Source: Paramecium tetraurelia
Lineage: Eukaryota > Ciliophora > Oligohymenophorea > Peniculida > Parameciidae
Assembly: GCF_000165425.1 (NCBI RefSeq)
Contig: NW_001799000.1
Span: 1 to 64,000, forward strand
Length of the DNA: 64,000 bases
Direction of reading: 5' to 3'
Made by a program: the position numbers and the translations under genes. Below, piece by piece: positions 49,450 to 61,747 of the stretch (position 1 is the stretch's first letter; the number at the start of each line of letters is the position of its first letter). Under the pieces are notes generated by a model. That model ran no database searches, had not been told where the DNA came from, and was given only the letters and a program-made list of their open reading frames with translations.

Positions 49450-52400
49450 ATGATTACACAATTCAACAGGAAAGGCTAAATCAATTTGAAAGTGTTCATC
49501 CTGGAACGATTACTTCATTTACAGTATTTTGTAAGTCTTTAAAAAATGATGTTTTATTTTATTAGCATTTTAGGTGATTTCTAAGGCATTACATTTTTAT
49601 GGGTTCCTATTTTTGAATCCTAGAAATTAACATTTTTTTAAAATAAAATTAATTATGAGTCATTTATCATATACCTAAGCAGGATCGATGAGTTGATTAA
49701 TTTTCAATTTAATGCATCATTACAGTATTATTTGATTCCACTTTTGATTCAAATTTTGTTGTTTTTTATACCCTTACTTATATTGATATATCAATAAAAG
49801 AGGGAAAGAATACTAAAACTTACCATAGTCAACTTTTACATCAAGATTAGTTCAATCTTTTTTTAAACGTTTGTAACCTACTTATATGTGCCATTTACAG
49901 TGTTATGTACTTAAACATTACTTATTACTCTCAGCCAAAATTAATCTATTTTCCATTTAATTTTTGCAACATTTTCCCTCTTGTTAACCTTCATCATCCT
50001 AATCATCAACCTTGTGCTTAACAGAGAAACAATTGATTTAAAAGTAAATCGATTCTAAAAATTTAATTAAACGTTTCTGGATTATCTATAGGTAATCCTC
50101 TAGATATTATAAATTTTTGTTTATGGCATCATCAAGAGTGAAATTAATGGATAAACTTTATAAGGTGTCTTAGTTCTCACGATGTCCTTCATCAACATTG
50201 TGTAGGTCTTTTAATTTGAATACACGGATGTTCTGAGGACCAAATTTAGTTTGATGATTTCATCATTTGGCTGTGTTGCATCAATATATAGTCTAATTTA
50301 AAATCTCCAATAGGATTTAATTTATAAATTTACAAATACTGGAATTATAATGGTATACATAACCTTAAGCAAACTCTTATTGATATTTTATAGCTAAAGG
50401 GAAGAGAGCATACAAAACAATATTTTATTAATCAAATAACATAAGATCATCAAATATTATTTATCCAGACTGGTGACTGATGACCTATCAAAAAGTGAAA
50501 AGAGAATAAATCATTCAATTTTATTACATCAGATGAGTAAGATCTTCGAATAACACTCAAATGATTCAGAAGTTAAATAAACTGATATTACTATTTTAAC
50601 ATCTTAAAATTTAGATGTCTTTGTTTAAAAAAAACTAAAACAATATGTAAAGTGCATTTCTTAGATTAAAGGAATTGATTTACATTATGTAGCCTTATTG
50701 TATAGTTTTGGCTTTTCAAATATAGCTTTAATTTAGATAAACTCATTAATAAATAAATAATTAATTTAAACAAAATATAAAGGTTTCTTGGGAGATGGTG
50801 ATGCTCCAAGTAGCATTTTAGATAGTTCCTAAAAATATGCAGCTCATCAATCAGTTTCCAGTAAGTCATTGAGATCTAATACAGATGAAATTAATGATAT
50901 GGCGAAAAGAGCCTAGTTTAAAAAGAGTAAACTATTGATGATTGGGAATTATTAATTGTCATCTCTCAATACTGCTAGGGCATTGTTTTTGAAGAATCAG
51001 ATAAAAGAGAATTTGTAGTTCAGATTTTATGAGAATAATAATACTAAATCTTAGTTAAATGATATGAAATAAGGAGTTGAATTGTTTCTGAAGAATGAGA
51101 AAAGAAATTAGGGATTAAAAAATACAATGATTAAATTGATTAATGAAAAAGTATCCTTTACTTTGTAATTTACAACCAAAAAAGCTATTGATGCAGACTA
51201 ATTATATAATAAAGCAATCAAACTTAGTAAAATATAATAAAGTCTAGAAGATAAGCTGTTTATAAGATATTAATAATTCCCAAGTTTAAAAATCTAATCC
51301 ATCTTAGTATTTTATCAAGGGGAAATCTTGAATAATTTCATTGAAGCTCATAAATATAAGAATTTGACATCAATGCCAGAAGAACAATTAATCAACATGG
51401 ATGTTAGTATTAAGACAGCCTTTTTTTCGAAGAAAGTTGTTTATTTAAATATTTAGCTGGAATATAATTAAAATTTATTAATTACCAGCAAGTCTGAAAA
51501 TTCGTTGAAATTTTTTTAGATATCTTAAGAAGACTAAAAGCATTTTACTAATGTTGATTATCTCCTTCCTTTGGCTATAAAAAATGAGCACAGCTTATTA
51601 GTTTAACGATTTACATAAACAAGCAAATCAAAATTTTACTTAAATTCAAGTTAAACCTTTTTTAAATTAAATAACTTGCTAATAAAGTCATGCTAACTTC
51701 TATTTGACATTCATTTTGATAACATAAATCATTATAAGTTTTCTGCTTTTTTTTCAGAGAGCATAAATCAATCTGCTTATTTGTTGGTTGATATCAATCA
51801 AAAATTAGGAGGAATAACAGAGAGTTTCTTTGAAAAATTAGGATTAAATGAAGAATATTATAATTAATTTAATATGTAGGAATCAACACAATTACAAATT
51901 GATTATCTAATCCCTAACTTTAAAAAGTTAATCGAATCTAAATAATAAAATACAATCACTGAATTGAGATTCTTGAAGGAAGCCTACCTATTGGAAAGTT
52001 ATGGAGAGAAACTTAGGAATCAAACTCGATAATAGTCATTAACTTCGACTCACTGGTCCAATCTTGATTAGACATACATTTTTGAAGCTGAAATATGCAT
52101 ACAATACCATGATATATTTGGTTATAATTACTTCATTATAGAAATTAAAGATGTAAAACAATTAATAAATTCGAAAAGATCGTAAGTTTCAAGTAGAAAT
52201 AAAAAAGTGGAGGGATTAGAAGAGTTTTTTGAGTTATCTGAATTGTCAGAAGTTGAAGCTGTAGCTTAATCTCCTAAAATATCGAGGCAGCAAAATAAGT
52301 TCAAAATTTGTTATGATGAAAACATGGATGAGAATAAAATGATAGCAAAAATAGCATAAGAATTGGAAGAGAAATAAAAAGCAGATAAATAATAATAATT

Positions 52401-54531
52401 AGAATAATCATAATAGAAATAAGAAATCTCTTTCTAGTAGAATATTCTTAGTCCTAATTTTAGTAATGCTCCTTGGTAGGATCAATCTCAAATACCACTA
52501 CAAATACAACAAAGCATGTAACAGGACTACTTTCATAAGGACAATAGCGATGATAAATCATTTTCTTTGTACTAATCAAAAAATATCAAATTGGAAGAAT
52601 TAGAAGATGAATTCAAAAGTAGAATTGAAAAGTAAAAGGTTGCTGCCAGATAAAACAAGGATGTGGTAGGAGAAAAAGAATAATCTTCATCTAATAATGC
52701 ATTGAAGGGGATTAAGAAGTCAATCTTTTATAAAAAATATGAAACTATTTTTCAGTTGATTGGGCCTATCACTCCAACTACCTTAAAACTGTTCATAATG
52801 TTTTAAGAACTCACTTACATAATTGCGTTAACATATTTTATTATTATACTTGGGAGTGCATAAGTAGATTTAAATAGATTCATAGGTGAAATAGACATGA
52901 TCTAGTTGCATGCAGGAATAATGAATCCTCATGATTTGTATTTGCAGATTAGACAACCAATTATCACATATAATTCCTTTTTAGTTGCAGGTAAAATCAC
53001 TCAGGCAGAATTCAAAGAACTTACTGATCCCTTGTATGAGAATGTGGGTATTGGATATTACGAATTCAAAGAAGGATTTATATATTGGTTAGGTAATGAG
53101 TACTTGACTCCTTTTTTAAAGGATAAAAATATAACAGTGTACTACATGTTGTATAATGGATCTAAGACTTATCCGATTACTCAAAATATTAGAGAAGCAT
53201 TGATGGCTACCTTGTCATATTATTATGATTTCAAATTGAGATTTGAGGCAAGGTTGAGTACTGCTAATCAAACCTATTAGGTCTATCAATTTGCCAATAT
53301 TTATAACTTTCATTTCTGGTTAGAAGACGTGACAATGGAAGTTTACTAATATTCAAAGAATAGAAGTATAGATATCAGCAACAAGTGGAATATGATTTGG
53401 ATCATTTATCTGATGGTGAATATTTGTCCATTGTTTGCTAGTTTATTTTATTATAGGTTATTCAATTCGAAATTCGATCAATTGGTAAGTCTTTTTAAAT
53501 ATTGTTCATCATATAGAATGGAATTGGAGTTAGAAAGATTAAAGTACATTTTAAAAGTGCTGAACAAGAATAGCGATCTATTATTTAATTACTAATTTAA
53601 TATCGAATAAAAGGAAGAGGATATATTCAAGTTAAGGCAGGAGCATGAATAACAAAAAGTTAAGGATATAAAGATTTAGTAATAGTTCAAAAAGATATCG
53701 TTTGGCATCAAATTTATTGTTGTAATTCTTGGATGGATGATCTTTTTTGCTTTGAGTTTAGTTTCTAATATTCAAATCGGTGAATATTTAAACAAGTACT
53801 CAGCTACTGCCGATGCATATAAATTGATTTAAGATATGTCCTTGTATGCTGGAACACTTTATAGAAACAGAGATTTTGGATTAGCTTTTGCAAATTACCC
53901 TTACTTGAGGCCTTTTGACACAGAAAAGTTTTATTACACCATTAATACAGGTTTAGAAACAATATCTAAATTCTTACAATTCTCTTACACTTTCGATTCT
54001 AGTCAATATTAGACTTCTGAGGATTTCTTTAAATTCTTTCAATCCTTATAGGAATAAAATATTTGCATAGTATTGGGGGATGAAAATTTGGGGTTCTTAA
54101 AATAATATTGTGAAAAGTCATTGTAAGGTTCATTATTGTTAGGACTGTTTCCTACTTTAAAATTTATATCTAACTAAATCTCCAATCAAATGATGATTAA
54201 TAATTTTACTAAGAGAGTGGAGTTTAATAAGTATGAGAATGAAGGTAGTATTATAGTGCTGAGAGCATTTTAACTGATGAGCAAATAATTTAAGATAGGA
54301 ATGGTCAATGTTACAGAATAATAAATTACTATATGCAACACAATATCAATTATCTTTATTGTTTATTCATTACTATTGATGTCTTATTTACTATTCATTT
54401 TATTGCAAAAATTAAGGATTGAGTTGAATTTAGCCAGGAGATTTATTTTGTTAATACCATCAACTGTGTTATTCCTGGATGATCAATTTGATAGACATGT
54501 AAGAATTCTAATTGCAGGACAGGATTATTGA
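49450..54531 (+). CDS. Very large multi-pass membrane protein, ciliate-type
   Basis: 1693 residues in one open frame. No intron is needed, which is notable here. The N-terminal third carries about eight to ten hydrophobic helices (LIPLLIQILLFFIPLLILIY, LIFATFSLLLTFIILIINLV). The cytoplasmic middle is a long region rich in Lys/Gln/Ser, with a segment resembling a PAS-like sensor fold (SESINQSAYLLVDINQKLGG). The last third has a TM helix (LFIMFQELTYIIALTYFIII), a large likely extracellular loop with NxT/S sites, and three more helices ending in LIPSTVLFLDDQFD. This layout is common in a ciliate-expanded family (TmcB/TmcC-like). Ligand and function are unknown. A 19-nt intron at 54501 that would alter the last residues is possible. 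Confidence 0.75.
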
Positions 54532-54583
54532 ACTCATATTTTTATATTCCAAAGAATAAGTTTCTAATATAACAAATATATTT

Positions 54584-55612
54584 ATGTAAATTCTTAAACC
54601 AACAATAATCAAATCAAATTGTCACAAAATTCATATGAATTTAGGATTGGAATCGTACTTATTCTCCAACTCCTTTATTTAGTCTCCGATTCTGTATTTA
54701 TGGTAGAACGACAAAACCATAGTGATTGGCAGACATCAGAATCCCTGGAAAGAATGCAATTTATAGTTAATGTAAAAAAACTCTGTTTGGTTGTAAAGAA
54801 GATCAAGTGGAGGTGGAGCTGTATATTAAGACTTAGGAAATCATTGTTTTACTTTTTTAAACACTTTTACTAATGAGGATCCAAAAACTATTAACAATGA
54901 CATCCTCATAAATGCATTACTAAATTTAGGCATTGAAGCCTAGGCATCTGGAAGAAATGATATAGTGGTTGGAGAAAAGAAAGTTTCAGGATCTGCTTAT
55001 CAGCTGTCTTTAGGAACAAAGGTTAATCCAAATAAGATTGCATTACATCATGGAACTATGTTGATCGATGTTGATTAGAATGCCTTATCATAATACTTGA
55101 CACCTTCAAAGAAGAAATTGGAAAGCAAAGGAATCGATTCTGTTAAATCTAGAGTTACTAATCTGAAAGAAATAAATAGCACGATCACAGTTAAATAATA
55201 TGAAGATGAATTGATTAAAGAGTTTATCAAGAAATACAATGATGTTGAATTTAAGGAATTCAATTCTGATTAGCTGCTGAATATTGAAGAAGTCAAGAAA
55301 GAATCGGAAAGGCTCTCATCTTGGGAATGGCTATATCAATATACTCCTCAGTTCACAGTTAATTTAGAAGAGAAACTAAAATTTGGAATGTTTGATGTTT
55401 ATCTTTAAGTTGAATCAAGCATTATAAAGGACGGTAGAGTTTTTACTGATTGTCTTTATCCAGATTACGTTACTAAAATGAATTAAGTAATTCTTAACAA
55501 GAAATACGATTTTGATGGGATAAAACAAATATTTAATGAAATGAGAATAATATTCCCATAATAGAATGAACTATCATCAGAATTAGAAGAATGGTTATTG
55601 AAAGCAATATGA
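54584..55612 (+). CDS. Lipoate-protein ligase A-like enzyme
   Basis: 342 residues without intron. The family activates lipoate with ATP and attaches it to E2 subunits of 2-oxoacid dehydrogenases and glycine cleavage H protein, normally in mitochondria. Key motifs are present: WQNDKTIVIGRHQNPW, QRRSSGGGAVYQDLGN (the RRxxGGGxVxHD motif with Q replacing H) and GEKKVSGSAYQ with the catalytic Lys region. A C-terminal accessory domain is present (WEWLYQYTPQFTV). The N-terminus MQILKPTIIKSNCH could be a weak targeting sequence. It follows the large membrane protein by 52 bp. Confidence 0.92.
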
Positions 55613-55631
55613 TGTATTTATAAATTAAAAT

Positions 55632-57296
55632 TCAATGAGTTGATTCTTCTAGTTTTTCTAAAATAAATTATTTCTTTTTTAATCTTTCCTATGTTAGTTC
55701 CTATTCTGATTTTTGAGTGCTGCCTTTATCCTATAAAATCAATTATATATATACTAATTCTTTGAGATTTTCATCATACAATTCAGTTAATGAGGGTAAT
55801 ATATCATGGGGATTCTTTTTTTTAACTGATAAAATCTTTTCAATTCTTTCGTGATTGTCACCTTATACTTTATATGGCTCTGGTTTATAGTTGACAGGTA
55901 GATCCTAATTCAATCAACTTAATATTAATACAGCTCCATATTTTTTTTTAATGTAAAACTAGGTGTAATTTTATTTATGAATCAAGTGTTTAATTTCATG
56001 AGCAGCTCTATCATATTTAGTAACTACAGCTGGGGATCTTGGAGATGAACTCATGGATTCCTCATAAGTTGAAGTGTTTTATTATTATGGTTTAGGTGTC
56101 ATAGTTCTCTTTGTATCTCCAATGATAAAGTTTTGTATTCTGGCTCTCTCTTTCATTCTTTTAAGTTCTCCTTCCTATTCTCCTTTTCTAACAGCATTTT
56201 GAGTTGCAGATGATTGAATTCTCTCAATCTCATTACTATGCAAGCCTATTTACTTTAGTAAAACATTGTATTCCTTTTTGAGTTATATAATCAGTTTATG
56301 TTCTTACTCTTCCAATTTAGCTTTGAGTTGTTCCATCTGCTTTTAATGTTTACGTTATAACTCGTCTTTTTAACTTTCCACACGCTTTTCCTATTCTGAA
56401 GCCACTCTTTCTTATTCTTTTTTCTCCATATTTTTTAATTCTCTACGGAAATCCATTGCTTCTTCTACTCTCTCATCTAAAGAAACCAATTTCTCTTAAG
56501 TTTATAAATCTTTTAGTTTCCTCTTAGGCTTTACTTTCAAAAACTCTGTGTTTTTTGATAATTTATCTTCCAATTACCCCATTTCTTCTAGCTATTTCTA
56601 GATCTGGATTTATCTAATCAAAAGTATTATAGGTTTATATACATTCTTATTTTTTTCTGATTCTCGAACTACATGAAATAATTATAGTATTTCTCATAAA
56701 AATCATCCAATTTTTCGAGACCTATCTCTTTGTAGGTGGAAATCTCTGATTTATAGATCTTTTATCTTAGAATGTCCTAATATTCGCAAATGTTTTGTTC
56801 TAAAGTTCTAATGGCCTTCATCAATTATTTGAAGGGAACATATTATTATATTTATAACAATAGATTTGCAACTTATTGCATTTTTTCTTTTATGATGCTA
56901 AACACTAAAATTTACTCATCTTCATTTAGATACCTAAAAATAATCATGATCTAATTACCCATCATTGTCTTAATCAAACAAATCGAAGAAATCCTTTCCA
57001 TTAGAGATCTTTAACATCATTTATAAGTCTTCCTTGCAAGCATCAAAAACTGAAATTGCTGTCTTATATGGTATTTAAACTTATGTAAAATCGTTTCTCC
57101 TAAACTCCTTCCACAATTTAGCACATTTCTAAGGAGCTGCCATAAATATTTCCCCTAAACGATTATCGAAATCTATCTTACCTTCTGCTTATACCTATCT
57201 AATATACGTTTTTGGCAATGAGGATAGAGCCGAATAATTTGTTTATTAGATTAATTTCGATGCATAAAGGGATGACTTGGTTTCAGTCTAATACAT
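55632..57296 (-). CDS. EF-hand and coiled-coil protein
   Basis: 519 residues, introns of 25, 29, 27 and 24 nt. An N-terminal region with LPKTYIRQVQAEGKIDFDNR precedes one clear EF-hand loop, DQDNDGYLNEDE. The loop forms only after splicing the 25-nt intron, which strongly supports that join. The central 250 residues are coiled coil (LKNMEKKEQERVASEQEKR). A C-terminal segment YDRAAHEIKHLIHKQNYT may pack on it. It is probably a Ca2+-responsive cytoskeletal or basal-body protein (inference). It converges on lipoate ligase, with 19 bp between stops. Confidence 0.75.
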
Positions 57297-57439
57297 TGTA
57301 TATGAATTATGATTAATAATATTTAACAATAAGGTAAAGTCTGAATAATTGAAATCGTCCGATCAGACTAAGAATCTGGAATTAGACCTATCCAAAATGA
57401 TCAAGACTATAGTGTATATCATATTAATTATAAGTTTAT

Positions 57440-58333
57440 TCAAGAAAATCTGAACCCATTGCATATTAAAGATTGGTTAGTCTGATTTGTTTGATTGGTT
57501 CTATACTCAACCTAATCATCCCACGTCGATCTTTATTCACAATATGTATTCTCATTTATGGAAATTGAATGGTTCCGAGATCGCTAAACATAAATTGCAT
57601 TATTTACATTTTTTATTTTTTAAATTGATTAACGTATAAAAGAGCTCTCTTATTCGGTTGTTGTTGTCAATTTCTTCTTCGTATTATATAATTTACTTTG
57701 TATGTCTTTCATTTGTCGTTATAAGTTAGGATTGATTTTATTTAAGAAACTCGCAATGTCATTCTAGTCTTGATTTGTGCAAGTAGACTCATCAAATTTA
57801 TTGTTCGAAATTTGCTATGATTATTGATTCACTCTAATCCTAGTTGTAGGATGCGATGGACTTTAATTTCTCTTTTGGTGCTGCAGAGATTTATCAATAT
57901 CTTACTATTAATTTACCTAATATTCAATGATATTTTGATAATTAATGTTTTCTTTATTGCAAGATAGATATTCTAATTCTACTATCCTTTTTTACAGTTT
58001 TTCAATCTCTTTCTCATTGCTTTTTTAAATTAATTTAATTTGATTCTCTTTTTCAGCTAATTTAGTTTCTAACAATTTTATTTCTATTTATTAGGCATTT
58101 ATAATATCTTATTATTTTTCTATCTCATTCTAATCATACGACTTCTAAAACTTCTGAACAACATTCTCATTCTATTGTGAGTTCAATGTATTTATAAAGA
58201 TTTCGTTCATCTTTCTTAAGTTTTCTTCTCTTTCTTTGGCTTCCTATATATACATCTCCTAAATTTGAATTTTCTATTGCAAAATGGCTTTTTCATTTTT
58301 CCATTCTAGAAACTATATTCTTTCATCATTCAT
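57440..58333 (-). CDS. Coiled-coil protein
   Basis: 297 residues from the ATG at 58333. The frame stays open upstream to another ATG at 58459, so the start is uncertain. About 150 residues of coiled coil (ILQQKIQIQEMYIQEAKERE) are followed by a low-complexity Ser/Thr/Gln tail containing the short repeat TNQTNQTNQ. No other domain. It lies 143 bp upstream of the EF-hand gene in the same direction. Confidence 0.65.
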
Positions 58334-58534
58334 TTCTTTTTAATTTTGAATATTATTTTTAATTTATTTTTTACTGTTATATTTATTTAACTTAAATCTA
58401 CTTTTTGTACGGAACTCTCTAAAATCGTACAATTAACTGAAAAGTAATAAAAGATACATAATTACTCTATATTTTTATTGGAATGCTCTTAATTATTTAA
58501 TATTAGAAATTATAATAATCAATTAATTGCAAAA

Positions 58535-59684
58535 ATGAGTGATCAATTTCTCAATTGTAGATTGTGCTCAATAGAATTTGACTAGGTCATCCATTTACCA
58601 AGACTGTTAAATGATTGCGGACACACGGTCTGCGAAAAGTGCATAAAATAATAAGAAGGGCATTTCAGGTGTCCTGCAGATGAGTAATGTTCATTTTTAC
58701 CATTCCAGAACACTTTATGAATATTCGATCGACGGTTTTCCAATCAATACAACTTTATTTAAATTGATCTAATTAAAATAAAAACCAAAATTGAATGATC
58801 TTTTTGAAACTCCATAGCTGAGTCTATGCAATGATAATTCCTCTTCCGATTCTACAATTTCTAAAAACAAATTTTAAGATTCTTAAATAACTCCCATCTC
58901 CTTGTAAAATACTATTTCCGATTGCTAAAAACAAAGAGATGAATTAATACAGAGAATAGAAAACAAGTTCAATGATCTCATAACAAGATTGGAAATCAGA
59001 AAAATGGAGCTATTCAGTCAAATAGACATGAAATATGAATAATCACCATTTTGTGTTTTACAAGTTGACTTTTAATTTTAAATGGATGTGTTGATCCCAA
59101 GATATGGTATCTTGAGAGAAGAATTATACAGCGATATTCAACTAAACAATCCTTAATCGAAGGAATAGTTTCTAACTTTTTCTAATAAAGATTCTGTTGA
59201 AACAAATAGATAGAGATCTCCACCAAAAAAGATATTTGAGGAATTGAAATAAATTTATATTCGTCCAGCATTGTCATAAGAAAAAATGAATGAATTAAAG
59301 AAAATTATCAAATAAATGAATAGGTCATAAAACCTTGATGTAATTAACTTAAAATCTAGAAGCCTAACAGATGATGACATCAAAGTGTTGTCTGAAGCAT
59401 TGTCAACAACTATCTCAAATATAAGAGTGATAGTGTTATCAAAAAATTAAATTACTGATTTAGGGTTTAAATATCTAATAGATGCACTCTGGACAAATAA
59501 AACTATCAAAACTTTAAGAATTAAAAACAATAAACTCACTAATGAGTCTTTGAGATATTTAATCCAAATTTATGAAGATCAGAAATATAACTCTTTATAA
59601 CAGATCTATATGTAAGGTAATCAAATTACCAATGATGAACAAGTTCAAATTCTGACTAAATTGGGTATATTAATATATAAATGA
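58535..59684 (+). CDS. RING finger plus leucine-rich repeat protein
   Basis: 374 residues with one 25-nt intron. The N-terminus is a RING-type finger: NCRLCSIEFDQ, RLLNDCGHTVCEKCI and FRCPADE. A helical linker follows. The C-terminal third has RNI-type leucine-rich repeats: LDVINLKSRSLTDDDIKVLS, IRVIVLSKNQITDLGFKYLI and IKTLRIKNNKLTNESLRYLI. The domain mix suggests an E3 ligase with an LRR for substrate choice. The finger has an unusual wide spacing. Confidence 0.82.
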
Positions 59685-59759
59685 TGATATAAAAGTATTA
59701 ATTTGTCTAAATTTTAATAAAGAATTACTTATTATTAAGATTATTAATTTCACTCTTGC

Positions 59760-60064
59760 ATGGGAAAACTACACGGAACATTAGCAAAAGCTGGTAAAGT
59801 GAGAAAATAGACTCCAAAAATTGAAAAATAAGTCAGAAGACACAAGATTCCAAAAGGTAGAGCCTACAAAAGAATTTGCTTTAATAGAAGGTTAGATAAC
59901 TACCTATAATATTCATTAGATTTGGTTCAGCAGCATCCACATAAGGACCATAACAAAAGAGAAAGGGTCCAAATTGGCATGCTGGAAGAAAGGATCTAAT
60001 TGAAGAGGAAAGAAAGAAGTAAGTTGAACAAAGAAGACAACGAAAGAAATAGGATGCAAAATGA
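59760..60064 (+). CDS. Ribosomal protein eS30 with C-terminal extension
   Basis: 91 residues with one 29-nt intron in the middle. MGKLHGTLAKAGKVRKQTPK and GRAYKRICFNRR match eS30, a small-subunit protein usually about 60 residues. After splicing the sequence continues FGSAASTQGPQQKRKGPN, where the family normally ends near KKKGPNANS. Here about 30 extra residues follow (WHAGRKDLIEEERKKQ and a basic helix). No ubiquitin-like (FUBI) leader is fused, unlike animals. The start ATG at 59760 immediately precedes the conserved GKLHG. Confidence 0.85.
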
Positions 60065-60330
60065 TGATTTTAACATCCTCAACATATAAAAATATTCAGA
60101 CTAATATCCCTATTATTTATTAAAGAATATATATAATAAATTCTAACGAATAACGTATTTTTTAATCATATCAATTTTATATTGTTAAGTTATAGATTTG
60201 TCATTCATTGAAATAAATGAGATTAGTTATTGAAATATCATGATTATATTGGTGACATTATTAAAAAATTTAAATTCTAAAGAAAATTGAATATGCATAT
60301 TTTATGAATATATTGTTATCTATATAGAAC
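60065..60330. other. Convergent intergenic spacer
   Basis: AT-rich spacer between eS30 (plus) and the GST gene (minus). Nothing recognised. Confidence 0.5.
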
Positions 60331-61049
60331 TCATTTCATAAGATCGATGTACTCTTATCTTAAGTTCTCTCCGAATTTTTATGTAAATCCAAACACTGGT
60401 TGATGAACTTAATTAACTTCAGGAATTGAAAGCATATGTTTCAAGTATTGATGAAGATGTGGATGAGGAGCAAGATCAATATTCAACATAAATAATGTGA
60501 CCAACTCACAGACGGCACTAAGGCATTTATTTTGAATATTTACCTTAAATCAGCTATGGTTGGTTCATCAAATCCCAAGATATGTTTATGCTTTCCATTT
60601 CCCAAGAAGATTTCTTCAAAGGTCGTTAGATACCATTCTAATTCTTTAAATCTTTCGTCTTTATTTTCTGGAGCTGGTTTTCCAAGGAATTTAGGATAGA
60701 ATACAAAATCTCTTGCTACCAATGTAATATTTCTTGTTCCTGTGTGATGCCAATCAAGATATTAATCAAGTCTGGCTTGTTCAACAATATCAGATGGATA
60801 TAATTTTTCAAGCTTGAATTTCTTAGCCAAATATTTCAAGATTGTATGCGATTCAAACAAGGCGATATCTCCATCAACGATTGAGGGCACATTACCACTT
60901 GGGGATATCTTTTTGTATTCTGGTGTGTTTTGCTCTTATTTCATAAAATCAATATTATGTAAATCGTGTGGGATTTTACCAATTACCAATATTGCATGGA
61001 CGGCTCTTGCAGGTTGGGAGAGGGGATTAAAATATAATTAAATTGACAT
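60331..61049 (-). CDS. Theta-type glutathione S-transferase
   Basis: 230 residues with one 26-nt intron. The N-terminal thioredoxin-like domain begins MSIQLYFNPLSQPARAVHAI with the SQPxRAV motif that supplies the catalytic Ser in theta GSTs. KISPSGNVPSIVDGDIALFE and SHTILKYLA form the glutathione-binding site. The helical C-terminal domain includes WHHTGTRNITLVARDFVF and FDEPTIADLSAVCELVTL. It likely conjugates glutathione to electrophiles in the cytosol. Confidence 0.92.
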
Positions 61050-61747
61050 TAATAATTAATTAATTATTTGACAATTATTTCAGATTAAAAATGTGTTGGA
61101 ATTTCTCTTATTCCCACGTAGAGATATATTATAAAATTTAATTAAATGTTACATAATAAATATTAATTATTTTATTGCTTCCTTAAACATATCTTAATTA
61201 TTAGTCATGTATATCAAATCTAGGACAATATTCTCAAATTTAATCAGGTTTAGTATTGGAAGAAATTTCATACAATTATATTTTTAACAATACTTGTTAA
61301 AGAAAAATTTTTATATTAAAATCAAAAAAAATATTCTTTCTCATTAGATAATTATTTGGCTAAAATTTTAATGATTTAAATCTAGTATAAACTTAAATCA
61401 ATTATTATTCCTTAAATCTACAGATATTATTCAACTCACTCTAAGAAACTACAGTATTTAAAATAGGCATTGTATATTAATTTAATAAGAATTACAATTT
61501 TAGTTAATCATTTTATTGTGTAAACTTACTTTTTGACTTTTACAACAAGGGGAATGTATATATGCCTTAATAAATGAGTAAGATAAAGGATTATGATTTA
61601 TTTGGATTTAACACCTGTTTATAATAAAATGCTGAGGGTTTTCAATTTTAGAATAATTAAATTATCATTTTAATGATAAATATAAAATGGGAATATATAT
61701 AATCATTTGATATAAAAAGGGTCACTTTTGAGGAACTTTAATTTCAA
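61050..61747. other. Divergent intergenic region
   Basis: About 700 bp between the GST and DZIP1-like starts. Very AT-rich, with no supported ORF or RNA gene. Confidence 0.5.

Noticed and set aside
60814-61041. Plus-strand ORF MNFLAKYF...
   Set aside because: It is the antisense shadow of the GST gene, whose minus-strand product has clear GST motifs.
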